From assembly GCA_036362985.1 (NCBI GenBank), contig JAYGXS010000008.1, positions 7,027,840 through 7,091,839 of the forward strand: a DNA stretch of 64,000 bases. The letters are read 5' to 3'. The notes below the pieces were generated by a model, which made no database searches, was not told the origin of the DNA, and was given only the letters and a program-made list of their open reading frames with translations. Of the stretch, positions 53,632 to 64,000 are shown piece after piece. The position numbers were made by a program, and so were the translations under genes. This DNA is from Ligula intestinalis. Taxonomy: Eukaryota > Platyhelminthes > Cestoda > Diphyllobothriidea > Diphyllobothriidae. Positions within the stretch are counted from its first letter, which is position 1. The number at the start of each line of letters is the position of its first letter.

Positions 53632-56231
53632 ATAAATAGTGCAAGTGTAAAGAATTGACTTTAATACAAAAAAGAAAAAGAAAAAAATAGAAAATTTATA
53701 TGAATGATAGATATTTCCAGATTTGTTTAGGGTATTATACCCATCATGCATCTGCGCCATCAGTTTCGGGGCTATCGGATGAGAAACCACCAGGCTGACA
53801 TGAATATGCGCGCACAAGCATGAACTCGGTGCCTGGAGTGGAGATGTGCGCCAAAGACTCTCCCGCTATCCACCTGCTCACAGATTTTCACCTCCGAGTT
53901 TGGGATTGATTTTGTTTGGGGATTTCTCCCCTTTTCGGGGATAGTCATTCTTTGGCATGACAGTTGGTTCGCTTGACTCATCAGAATCATCTTCGTCCGT
54001 CACGGTGTCCCGGTCATGCTCATCTGTCCCGGCAATCTCTCGACTTCTCGGGATTTGCTGATTGGCCAACGTGTTAAATTGGGTTTCGATATCCGTAGGT
54101 GTCAGGTCGTTTCGCCGAAGCTGTTTAAGCATTCGAGTTTTGGCTTTCATGACGTCCCAGAGGGTGTCTCTGAAGTCCTCTCTTCTCCTGCCCTGGTTGA
54201 TCAACCTCACGCGTCATCGCCAATTTGGATCGAGCGATTTTGCCATCTTGCCGTCCTAACCAATCTCCTCACTAAAATGTACCGATTTTTGGCGATCACC
54301 TAGCTGCTGGTGTTTGGCTGTGTCTTCTCTACTTGGCAGCATGTCAGCAATGACCGAGCGCCGCAGCAAGAGATCTTGTATATTCGAATCTGAGGTTGTA
54401 GTCACAATGGAGCGCAGTGTGAGCAGGCTTTCACTCTCGTCCATGTGCTGACGAACCAGAGATTCAGGCAGGTCACGCAAGTAACTGGAGGACTCCTCTG
54501 GATGGATAGTTGCAAAGTGTAGCTTCAGAGCAATTTTCGCGTAGGTCTTGATGATCTTTTGGTAATGCGTCTCCGGGTCTCGCGGCAACCACCAACGGAG
54601 GTACCTGTCGTTCAAACGACTGAGCAACTGGCGGGCTTCATTACGCCCAGTTGAACCCACAATGACCTCAACACCGGGGAGGGTGTGATCCAGCAGGGCA
54701 GCTATCATGTCCCGGAACAGACTTAGGCTCTTCGTGCCAGCAAGCTTCACATTGAAAAGACGAACCAGGGGTTTCATGGCCAGGCCCATGAAACCCACTG
54801 TCACCAAGAGGATAGACACTGTGGCAGTGATTACTACTTTTCGCACGTTTTCTCCGTCGGCTCCGAGGTGATTGTAATCCACAAGAAGAGCCAATGAGAA
54901 GGCCACGGCTCCATGTAGGCGACCGTAGATCAAGATAACCTGCTGCTTCATACTAATCTTCACGCCGTTGATGTGGGTTACGTTGATGAAGAAACTCAGC
55001 ATTAGCACCACGACGATCCGCGCTATCAGGCAGACTACAAAACCCCACAGACAGAAGCTGGTGTGCCACAGAATCTCCTCTGAGAAGAGCTGGACACCGA
55101 TTAGGAAGAAGATGATGCTCTCACTGATCTCGGCAATCTGCTTAGCAATCTAACGAATAGTGTCCAGGCCAGTGGAGGATAGATTGTGGAAGGCGTAGTT
55201 GGCTTACATCAGGTCGCAACCAATCATTGACGTGATACCAGACCAGCCCAGACAGTCCCCCATAATATAAGCAAAGCAGGCCATGGTGATGAGGAAAAGG
55301 GGTGACAAGTGAGATTGCTAGCGGGTTAGGAAACTACTTCCAACGCCGAAAGCAACACCGACCAGAAGACCACCCAAACTGATGGTCAAAAAGGACCCGA
55401 TTCCGAGACCAATTTCTGCGACTGAAACGGTAGCCGTCGTCAATTTGCCAAACTCACTCAATGCCGTAGAGTACAACAGTGACAGCATCGTTGAGCAGCG
55501 ATTCACCGAAGACCATGAAGTAGAGGCCCGGTTCCCCACCAATGTCCTGAAGGATGGCAAGTACGGCCACCGGATCGACAGCGACAATCAGTGCAGCAAA
55601 CAGAAAGAAGGAATTCAGACTAATATATGGTAGGCCTCTTCCCATGGCTTCACCCACATACAGCCCAGACATCAGGGGTGCACTAATGAGGAAATTGAGG
55701 ACGGTACCCAGAACTGCGTAGATTAGGATGGCGGCAAGGTAGTCAAGAAAGGCTCAATGGTAGAGACTAAAGGCGGCGTCCAGCACGATGGTTGAAAGGA
55801 GAAAGGGAAAGAACATGGTTGGAGTCAACTTCCAGAGAGTATCTTCGATGGCGATACCGGAGACGTAGTGCATAGAGGACAACTATACAAATCAGCAGTA
55901 GAGACTGGGGAATATAATCTGGCAAATAGGGTATCGCTCGGTAGAAGGTCTTGAAGAGGCACATCAGGCAGATGATAGCGAAGGCACCAAAGAAAAGCTC
56001 AAATTTGGGAAACTCCCAACTGGCGAGCTAGGTGCCACCACCCGCTAATTCGGTAGTGTTGTTTCCACCTCCTGAGTTTGCAATAACGCATCCTGCAAGG
56101 GCGAGGACCAGGCAAACGACTAGGACAGTAGTCAACCTCCTATGCAACGTAATTATGACATTAATTTGCCCGACTGTGTCGTCTTTTGTTCTGCCGCTGG
56201 CGAAAGCATCCGTCAGTCTGTCAGGCGGCAC
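53583..56231 (-). pseudogene. Processed pseudogene of a Na+/H+ exchanger (SLC9/NHE family)
   Basis: Intronless copy. NHE proteins swap Na+ for H+ across membranes. The minus strand gives a signal-like start (VLVVCLVLALAGCVIA), FELFFGAFAIICLMCLFKTF, TPTMFFPFLLSTIVLDAAF, then AALIVAVDPVAVLAILQDIG and FMVFGESLLNDAVTVVLY (hallmark NHE motifs), SESIIFFLIGVQLFSEEILW, RLHGAVAFSLALLVDYNHLG, and a long cytoplasmic tail (RYLRWWLPRDPETHYQKIIK). Damage: TAG 56028, TGA 55754, TAG 55318, TAA 55204, TAG 55151, TAG 54256 and TGA 54211, plus frameshifts near 55868 and near 55455-55590. From about 55590 to 53878 a single frame is kept with stops only. An AATAAA (53631-53626) lies 35 bases before an eight-A run (53590-53583, minus strand). 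No target duplication was found. Confidence 0.85.
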
Positions 56232-56580
56232 GAGTGCGCTCTCATTGGTTGGTCTCCCCGTCTGTATCGATTTGTAACCAATAAGTGTATCACATGAGAT
56301 AACAGCTTCCTGTTGGATGTTCAGTAGAAGCCATCAATCGAGATGAAACCAGGCTGGCAGACTTTACACTCGTTGACGAATGTTCACCGACCGTTAATAG
56401 AACTCACTGGTTAGGCTCCGCCTTTACATTGGGCCTCATTTTGCGAGCACTGACAACAGCTAGTAGTATGAGCAGATAGTATTGTTGGCAAAGGCGGAGC
56501 AGAAAAAGTGCTTTCCGTTAGCGGTCAGTGAACTTTCGTCAACGAATTTAAATAGCTCGCGACCTAAACTGGCATTAAAA

Positions 56581-56660
56581 TGAGCTCCTAACTCAATGGT
56601 TAGAGCGTGAGCCGTCTGATTAAAAAGGTCGAGAGTTTGAAACTCGGTTGGTGCACCACT
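56581..56660 (+). repeat. SINE head relic (tRNA-like)
   Basis: GAGCTCCTAACTCAATGGTT then GAGAGTTTGAAACTCGG: same A-box and B-box layout as the SINE at 44891-45110 (GAGCTCGATGGCTCAATGGT; GAGTTCGAAACTC). No hammerhead part is seen downstream, so it is truncated or diverged. Confidence 0.55.
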
Positions 56661-56789
56661 TGAGTCTTGGTATAACGAGCTGATGACGACCAATAAACCA
56701 GAAATGGCCATTCTAGTCTCCCGTGTCTATGCCGGCAATACTATTTGCCTAGACTTACTAGTACTGACGAACCAGGACTATCGCACAGG

Positions 56790-56880
56790 TCAAGTAAGTG
56801 AAACCCTAGCAACTGCGATCTTCAGCCCATGGTTGCTTAGTAGAGGTCGGAGTAGTAGGAACAGTATATTGTGTACATAG
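56790..56880 (-). repeat. R1 end block, minus copy
   Basis: AAGTGAAACCCTAGCAACTG, CGATCTTCAGCCCATGGTTG, AGTATATTGTGTACATAG. Diverged. Confidence 0.45.
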
Positions 56881-57569
56881 ATGGAAAGCGATTTGACTTG
56901 GAGAGCGTACGACCAGCCAGGTCCAAGCGCTGGTTTGACAGCAGTCTGGCCAGTGGACAGAGAGAGAGAGCGCTCATTGGCTTGGTCGGCCTTGAATGTT
57001 TTTTGGCCAGACAGACAGAGAGAGCAATTCACGCGTGCAGGCTTCCTATTCTTCAGCGGCCCAGACGGCATCTTTGCGGCAACTGTGATTGGCTGATCCA
57101 GGCGTCGAAAACCGCAGTCTTTGGATTCTAGCGTATTTAATTTCGACTAGAGCTAGTCACAACGGGACTGCAAGTGGTGTTTTTGCTGAAAGGCATATGC
57201 CATGCCCAGCGGCAGGGAAGGCCTGAGTACAGCTGATGTGCTATCCTATTTCTCAGAGGAGAGCTTAGAGCTTTTGAATTTGAGTCAAGTCACCTAGACA
57301 ACCCATGTGAGCTTATGATTTTTAACGAGGTTAGGACGCGTTTGGTAACTCAAAACACTCAATCGGAAAAGCTTGTCGTGACTTGGTCGATAAAAACAAA
57401 TATTAATCAGTAAACATGGCGGAGCGGTTTCAGTTGGCGCCCACAAGTTATTTATCATTTCCATCAGAAAGAGCTTTAAAACGCATAAAATCAAAGGCGT
57501 TGTCATTTTATGTCTTTTGATGCTAAAAGTGTTGCTGTATTTTCTTGCTTGAGAATGCAATGATACAAA

Positions 57570-58270
57570 TGCTCAGGGATCCTGGCCTTCGCATAAGTTC
57601 GATATACTTGCATCCGCAAATGCACGTGAATTCATACACGCATCATTGTATTTCGCTTTCATATTGCAGCGTAGGCGTTCCTTGAGTATATTCAAAATAT
57701 TATCACCCTTAAAGGGTATGGATAAAATAACGGGCTTTTTAGAAATTGACTTTTCCGTCAATTTGGGCCGTAACGTATTGCTACACTTTGAATGAACCCT
57801 GCGGGATAAACATGGTTAACTGTGGCTACTTTTAATGCGGAAAAACTTCAGCAGATAGGTTTTTAGTAGAGTAAATGTTCCTCTCGCTTTGAAAAATATG
57901 ATGTAGTAGATTTCTTTTTCATTGTAGTGACGAAAACTGGTAAAATATAGGTCTTGCTTTTCGGGGTATTTTATGGAAAAGGAAGGATTGCTTGTTAAAC
58001 TGCTTCGTTCCCATATTGAATTTAATTTTCATATGTGAATTATTCATACCATTAACAAGGTCTTCGGTGTCTTCTTTGATATCAATAACCGTGAATATAT
58101 CATGTCCGTATTTGGCGATAAGATTGCGATAGTAAGTCTTGATGACACCATTTCTTCTAGACCTCTGATAAAAACTTCGGCGAATGTTGACCCCAGCGGA
58201 CTTCCCACTATGACTCCGTTAGTTTGTCTGTAGAGTTGCTCAATATGTACATGAAATTATTATATATTCC
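57570..58270 (-). pseudogene. PLE-D: RT and GIY-YIG fragments
   Basis: Minus strand: YIEQLYRQTNGVIVGSPLGS, TFAEVFIRGLEEM (RT motif region, about 58250-58150), then a frame change and AKYGHDIFTVIDIKEDTEDL (place of YVDD, altered), MNNSHMKIKFNMG. Then 57761-57573: KKPVILSIPFKGDNILNILK and, in another frame, VYEFTCICGCKYIELMRRPG, the start of a GIY-YIG domain with CICG. Family distinct from A-C, E and F. It ends abruptly at about 57570. Confidence 0.7.
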
Positions 58271-59059
58271 AACACCGATGTGCGCTTAACGGAAGGACTT
58301 TTCTGGCCGCGCATAGCCATATGAGCGCGGAGATAGGAGTGACAAAAAACTTGCGGCAAAATCCCACCACAAAGCCAACTCAAGAGTCGCTGGTTGAGGA
58401 CCTGTGATCATGGTTGACATCTGAGAAGCTGGAGCATTTCATATGTAAGTATTTAGGTTTAGACATAAGGTCCTGCCTACTCATTCTATATAAGTAGGTA
58501 TTATTTAGTAGGATTACGCTTGCGGCGTATTTGAAGTTGATCAAACAGAGCAGGGTGCATTCCGAACCACGTAGAAAATTAGTGCCGTGAACAAAGACCA
58601 ATGCAGAATCCCTGTCAATATAGTACTACAAGCAACGCAATTCCAATACGTGTACCTCAGGATTTTACTGAAATTGGAACGCATGCAACGCAAAGCTCTA
58701 CATGTCAAATCGCCAGAAGCATTAAGAAAGTCACTGAATCAAAATGTTCTTTCGACAACGCTCCTTTCTCCTCCAACCTGCTCAAATGAGGGATGTCAAT
58801 ATTCTGTTTTCTGGCAATAAATTTAAATAAAGCACAGACGACGACACACACACAGAATTTAGTGATATCATCAAAATTAGACTCGCCTTGTTCAGCTGCG
58901 TATGGTTAGTGCCCATAAATAAGGTAAGATTACTTTTCCATCTAAAGATCGTCCTATGAGGATGAAACGAGAAGTTTATATAAAACCCAAACTGTCGATC
59001 TAATATTCGTGTATGGCTTGTGGCGGACAGGTGGTTGAAAGTTAGCTAAGGTGCATGCC

Positions 59060-59590
59060 TGCGCTGATCAGCACTTATCAAAATCGCTTAGATCAGAGTT
59101 GACCGCAAGAGCAACAGCGTGTAGGGTACTTTGTCTGGTCTTATATGCAAATTGCAGGGTAGCTGAAAATTTTGAGGAGTTACAGTAATGAAGAAGAGCA
59201 CACATTTAGTCGAAATTATTTAAGACTAAAATTTGAGTATTTTTACGAACGGGAGCAATTCTTATTAAACGCCAATCGGCTGGAATCTTATACTCCATGA
59301 AGGACAAGTAAATAAGATCTGTCACGGCAGGGGCTTCCTGAAAACAGAAAGATTTTAGGAGATGGAATGTGAAACATCAGTAAGTCCGGTAGCTGTTGCT
59401 CTTCAGACATCTTTAAGCCATTTCACTACTGTTGCCACAGACACAGGAGGAAAGACCCTTGGCAACAAGGTAATGTTTTTTGAGGGAGGATATGAGTCAA
59501 CGGGAGTGTGGATAAAACTAGCACCTAAACAGTCTAAATCAACATCGGCATCTACCCATGCGTTGTGTTGGTCAATGAAATTCTAAAGAT
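59060..59590 (-). pseudogene. Non-LTR RT fragment
   Basis: Minus strand: NFIDQHNAWVDADVDLDCLG (about 59585-59525), ATVVKWLKDV, a stop, RATATGLTDVSHSIS, then, after a frame change, VTDLIYLSFMEYKIPADWRL, IRIAPVRKN, a broken stretch, SKFSATLQFAYKTRQSTLHA and VALAVNSD. This is the front part of a non-LTR reverse transcriptase (the W.....PV.K and LQ.AY...RST motifs). Lineage not assigned. Confidence 0.6.
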
Positions 59591-59989
59591 TCGTTCACAA
59601 TTTAGCCCCTGAAGAGAAGAAATGAAGATGCAGAAGAAGTAAAAAGTTGATTAACAAACAGGTCATTCATAGGGATGCTAAGTTCTTTCAGTGTGTCATG
59701 ATGACGTATTTAGTACATGAGTTCGTTTTTGCGTCTGGAAAAATTACGACAGGGAGAAGAAATTCCATCAGGTGGGTTCTGTGTTACAGCGTTTTTCTTT
59801 TAACAACGGTAACCTCAACCAGTGCCTATTAGCAATTGTGATAAGGCTTTCTAGCAGAAAAAAACACGTAACTCTGTCTCATGTTACACTATGGAATATT
59901 TAAGTACATCAAACAGAGTCTCTACGACTTTGGGACAGGCGGTTGCTAAGGCACACAAATGTTGTCCACCGATTTTCAGCAAGTGCATT

Positions 59990-60060
59990 GGTCAGGTCAG
60001 GTCAGGTCAGGTTTTATTGAGGGAAATATACGTAAATACCTTTGAACTCCCTATTGGTAC
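59990..60060 (-). mobile_element. CR1 3'-terminal stub with (CTGAC)n tail
   Basis: Plus strand: (GGTCA)4 at 59990-60011, then GTTTTATTGAGGGAAATATA, CCTTTGAACTCCCTATTGGT: the reversed terminal module of the CR1 family, with a clean CTGAC repeat tail. Confidence 0.65.
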
Positions 60061-60863
60061 AGTTTTTTCAATGCATTTGATCTGCAGAACATTTCAGATC
60101 AGTGGAGTTGCCAAAAATTTGAGGGCCGACAGTGAAAAAACTCCTGAGGCAAAAAGGTAAAAAAGTCAAATGCAAGAGTTTTCTATTCCTTTCCTCAAAT
60201 GACTTCTGATAAAAATAGTAATAAAATAGCGTCTGCTAGACCGGTACACCAAATAAAATCTTATTCGAGCATTTGAATTTAAAAATAAACTTTGCCACGG
60301 GCGGTTCGCCTCACCAGATCTAGCAGTTGGTTGGCTACTATTTCTTCGTAATGCCAGCAATAGCACAAATAAAATTTCTGACAAGTGGTAACAAGACCTT
60401 CTACCGCTAGGGGAAATCTCCATGCAGTCGCTTCAATTTCCTGCTTCTTCTGGAAGCACAGCGACGCGGTCTAATGGTGATAACTGAACTCGGATTTCAA
60501 AAGGTGCCAACACCACGTGATCAGTTCGATGAAACTTAACAGTTTTCTGCTCAAACACTTTCGGCAAAATTAGCACCGAATCCAAAGCAATTACATCATA
60601 CTCATCCTCTAATTGACACCCCTTTAATAGTTAGTGAGTTGGTTGCAATAACACTTGCTGCTTAAACCAAAAGTAAGTGCCAACTTCGGGTTAAAGAGTC
60701 TGAACTAAGCTTTGTAGGCGTAGAACTAAAGCTGATATAAAGACTTAGACCAAAGTATATTAGCCACAGCGGGATAATCATGTGATATTAATTAAACTGC
60801 CACAAAGTAGCCAGTTGTACAGGATACATCCTTGTCAGAACAAACGAAGACCTAAATTCGCCT

Positions 60864-60897
60864 GATGTTTCGAACTGTGTTTCAGATCCATCATCAG
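60864..60897 (-). ncRNA. Hammerhead-like core
   Basis: Reverse strand: CTGATGA, then TG, GATCTG AAACA CAGTTC (stem II with one mismatch), then GAAAC ATC. The core is intact and the stem plausible. Flanks have no recognisable PLE coding part nearby on this strand. Confidence 0.5.
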
Positions 60898-61134
60898 ATT
60901 CAGTAGTAGAGACGGGTAATTCATACAGAGGGACTTTAAGTATTCATTTGATACAGTCGCTACACTAGTGCGTTTCTATGATCCCCCTTCATCGAGGATA
61001 GTCGTCCAATCCTGTGCTATTTGTTCGAAAGCCGACGCACGAGACGTGACCTGCTGAAATTTTATCTCTCCTGCTGGATTTGAACGTGCTGACTGCTCGA
61101 CCACCCGGCTCACTAGCGTCGCTGTTAGAAGACG

Positions 61135-61255
61135 CCTTTGCCCGTGAACCGTGACTCAAGTAACAAGCGGCTCACACGCTTGATTGGTACCTCTTGCAAG
61201 AACTTCGGCCGCATCAAATTTGAATGTGTGGCGTGTGTCTTGCTCTATCCCAACT
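61135..61255 (-). mobile_element. PLE-A fragment
   Basis: CCGTGACTCAAGTAACAAGC, GATTGGTACCTCTTGCAAGA, TTCGGCCGCATCAAATTTG match 13885-13990 on the minus-strand PLE-A. Nuclease-domain region only (FKFDEAEILARG part). Confidence 0.6.
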
Positions 61256-62449
61256 GCCAGGATTGTTTGACGAGAATATGTGCGAAGTGTAGCAACCTCA
61301 TATTCTAAGCTAGGCTTTGCTCGCGCGCCTCTGAGGCCTGTCTGGCAGGTCTGATACTCATGTCAAGTAAGCACGTGCGCACTCAGGTATGTCAAAGACA
61401 GGTTAAGGGCACGGACATGTCTGCCCGACCAAACTGACCAATAACCTCCCAAGGCCAGTCCACAAAGGACCTTAGTCTCCTGACTGCTTGCGCTCAGACG
61501 CTCCCGAAGCCGACTACCTAAGGGTAGGTTGCAGGTATCCGGATCCGGCGATGAAACCAGCGGAATGCGACTCTAAACTCCAGCCCGCTCATGGCTGGAC
61601 TGCACTCACCTGGGAGTCATTTAACTATTACTCACATTCTACTCCGTTTACGCTTGATTAAATTACTCATAGTACTCTGGGCTTCCATGCCTTATTATAT
61701 TAACTAGTAAATAACCATTGGGATACGTTCATCATCTATTATCCGGCCGGACCACATCGTATCCCAAAACAGCATTGACACTATTCACATCTAAGTATGA
61801 CTTCTATCCGGGACGCGGAGCATCTTTCGTGCCGTATCACCTACTTTGAAATGAGCAAAGCATCTCTGGACTGTTTTTTGAGTAATAGCCCACATGTTTC
61901 TGATGAGTTATACTGCTTGGAGTCCTTTATTACTAAAATAAGATGTCTGCAATGTTCAGTTTTATCGACTGAACCATCTATTTGCTTTGATCTGTACATA
62001 TATAAAAGTCAATTTATATTAAAAATCCTTAAAGCGTTTGGCTTGCGGAAAAACTGACAGATCACATGAATATATCGAACAAAATGACATAATACACCGT
62101 TGAATAATTGATGACCGCACGAACACATGGGGCAGCCCAATTATAGCCGGAGTTCTTCTTTAACTCGTGGAAAAGTATCTAGGTCCACAGCTAGCGCAAG
62201 GCACATTTTCATGGACTTTTTTGTCGAACAAACCGAATAACAAGGACCAAATCGCTTTTTATTCATTTATCATAAACAGTGGCCGGCTGGGCAACAAAAA
62301 AAATTCAGTATGAAACAACAACAGCTGACATTGCCAAATGGAAATTGCTCACGTAGATAAAAAACCTTCAAAAGCCACAGACGGTATTTCCCTCTACCCG
62401 GAATTGAGGTTGAACACAAGCTGGAGAAAAGTATCGAGCGCCGAGCCAT
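61256..62449. other. No recognisable gene
   Basis: 61797-62057 (+) is open for 86 codons without a motif. Nothing else supported. Confidence 0.4.
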
Positions 62450-62870
62450 GGGGCTGAAAGACCCACTGCCCCTACAAGAAACAGCTGGAGTCATTTGCCG
62501 GAGCTGATGGATTTGTGGACAAAACAACTACTTCGGAGAAGCCAGGAGGTGACTCTGGACGCGAAAAACCGAGCAGGCTGTAGCGGTGAGGAAGAGGAGA
62601 AGGACAAAAAACTCTATTTCATAGGTTGACGGGCCGAGCTGCTCAAAACAGGTGATAGGCGTGTGAGACGTTAGCTTCTCAAATCATGGTTCATAAACCC
62701 GCAGCCTATCAACAAGCGCAATGACTTCGCCATGCCATATGCTGTACTGGAATTTTCCTGAACAGGAAATCAGTCACGTGAGCAGAGCGTAGGCGCTTAC
62801 AAATTCCAATGACAACGGAAATGGACGACGAAATCGTGGCAAGTACCAACTCGGACGGGGACTGTCAAAC
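62450..62870 (+). pseudogene. PLE-A-like nuclease fragment, degraded
   Basis: AAAGACCCACTGCCCCTACA onward aligns with 42995-43310 of PLE-A: GLKDPLPLQETAGVICRS, then WICGQNNYFGEARR in place of WCSCGPSSYVGETG, then LSTSAMTSPC near INKRNDLPNPY. Many stops. It runs into repeat R2. Confidence 0.6.
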
Positions 62871-62899
62871 CATCGTAATATCACTTACGCGTGTGGTCA

Positions 62900-63400
62900 G
62901 GTAAGCAACAGCTCAAACGTCACTATCGACGATGTCCACCACGAGTTTCAGCAGGCTTAAGCAACGCGGTGACTCCGGTGGCATTATAGGGAAAGTAGAC
63001 TCGCGGAGAAACTACCCCACTCTTTCCCCACTCCCACACCTGAGCCCGATGTCAAGACACAAACCGAAAAGAACGGAGAGATAAAGGAGGATGCAGGTGG
63101 TGTGCGCGAAACACACAACAACACGCACTGCTAGGTAGACTCCCACCTGGGAGCACCTTAAAGGCCTTACTAAGAAAGAGTCATTGAGCCTGACTCTCAG
63201 TCCACAGTAAGCCATTCCATTCAACAAGAGACACTGGGCTGACTGCGGTGTCCAAGTTATCCAGTCAGTTGGCTACCCTCTTAGCAAGTTGTGTAAGCTT
63301 CAAGCATATCAGGCTGATTATCGTGAAGAAATAGGTGCGCTGCGGGTCGACCTCACTCTCTCCACCACCGCCAGCAATAGGACATTGACTAGCTGATCGA
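62900..63400 (+). repeat. Repeat R2, copy 2
   Basis: Partner of 52190-52570 (CCACGAGTTTCAGCAGGCTT, CACCTGAGCCCGATGTCA, GTAGACTCCCACCTGGGAGC, GGGTCGACCTCACTCTC), with an extra segment of about 90 bp around 63160-63260. Confidence 0.55.
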
Positions 63401-64000
63401 TCGCCTACAATGGAATGAGCGGAGTTGCTGAAAGAGCAGGCGGACCCGTCTGCGCGCGCCACGGCACGACCTGGCCCCCTTGCCCCAAACCAGGATCCAC
63501 ATACCCAGGGGACTAAGAGTAGCCGGTGCCCTTTGACTCCCTGTGTCACTCATCAATCATTTCAGATACAACACACACACTGGGCTGATTGTGTATGGTA
63601 GTGTGTCAGCTGGCACGGCTAAAAAGGAAGCAAGATAGAGCTGTCAGTCGTTACGATCAATCCGGCTCGGATAGTGTGTGGTACTTAGGAATGGCAAGAG
63701 CGAGCGAGGTGGACGGCACAGCACATTTTCCCGAACTTGATGCGTTGTGGGCTAAAAGCGATGACTTTAAAATTGTCAAATGACGGGATAAGTTAGAACA
63801 CGGAGTCAGCCCAGTGCTCGTTTGTGTATAGCGGCTGACTGGTGGACTGAGAATCAGGCAGCAATGGCTCAGCGCCAACTGATCATCTGAGCGTCTCTGG
63901 CTTTGACTCTTCTCGGACTGTAGTGCTAGTGTGCTACCTAGATTAGCTTTTCCACGCGAAGTTGCCATCGACCGACAGCAATGTAAAGCGACCATCTTTG
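63401..64000. other. No recognisable gene
   Basis: Open frames up to 112 codons on the minus strand have no motif. Confidence 0.4.

Noticed and set aside
53583..56231. A functional exchanger gene with sequencing errors
   Set aside because: There are at least seven stops and two frameshifts spread along the length, no introns and an mRNA-like 3' end. Errors alone are unlikely.
61060..61145. SINE-like A/B boxes on the minus strand (GGTCGAGCAGTCAGC, GTTCAAATCC)
   Set aside because: The spacing between the boxes is too short, and no related copy was found.
1..64000. CRISPR array, operon or phage features
   Set aside because: No regularly spaced repeats and no bacterial-type gene clusters; all coding signals are eukaryotic or retroelement-derived.

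Overview
The window is eukaryotic and best fits a parasitic flatworm (Platyhelminthes). My guess is a large-genome, repeat-rich tapeworm of the diphyllobothriidean type, but this rests only on the kinds of repeats seen. The supporting signs are multi-exon genes with GT/AG splice sites and long introns, many Penelope-like elements (PLEs) with GIY-YIG domains, CR1-type and RTE-type non-LTR retrotransposons, a tRNA-derived SINE carrying a hammerhead ribozyme (a combination known from the schistosome alpha repeat), and a degenerate CCCTAA-type tract. Nothing looks bacterial: there are no operons and no CRISPR array.

Host genes are sparse. A terminal exon at 12596-12936 (+) encodes a thrombospondin type-1 repeat followed by a transmembrane helix. 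A two-exon DHHC palmitoyltransferase runs from 39289 to 47789 (+), with a 7.6 kb intron filled with nested transposons. An intronless, broken copy of a Na+/H+ exchanger (SLC9/NHE family) lies at about 53.6-56.2 kb (-) and ends in a poly(A)-signal plus A-run, so it is read as a processed pseudogene.

The rest is mostly mobile DNA. 0-6.5 kb: dispersed repeats (family R1) and PLE 3'-end relics. 6.5-10.75 kb: a nearly full-length CR1-type element with an intact ORF1 and a lightly damaged ORF2. 10.8-11.0 kb: a telomere-like tract. 11.7-12.5 kb: a second CR1 3' fragment just upstream of the TSP1 exon. 13-15.4 kb: a head-to-head PLE-A locus. 15.4-20.6 kb: repeats R1, R3, R4 and an inverted PLE-C. 22.8-24.0 kb: PLE-B and a Tigger-derived MITE. 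24-27.4 kb: AT-rich and empty. 27.4-33.3 kb: a degraded CR1, an almost complete PLE-E with direct terminal repeats (pseudo-LTRs), and another non-LTR fragment. 35.3-36.2 kb: RTE relic. 38.4-38.8 kb: PLE-F. 39.3-47.8 kb: the DHHC gene, whose intron holds CR1, Tigger, PLE-A, PLE-B, and an RTE with the hammerhead SINE inside it. 48.0-49.7 kb: a 0.55 kb direct-repeat pair. 50.2 kb: a MITE. 51.2-53 kb: R1 and R2 repeats. 53.6-56.2 kb: the exchanger pseudogene. 57.6-64 kb: PLE-D, PLE-A and non-LTR relics.

The unifying signal is that several PLE families end in a shared module: a TATAAATA box, then a hammerhead-like core (CTGATGA ... GAAAC), then a conserved tail. One small SINE carries a much better hammerhead core with a clear 10 bp target-site duplication.

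Coordinates of repeat edges are estimates by eye.
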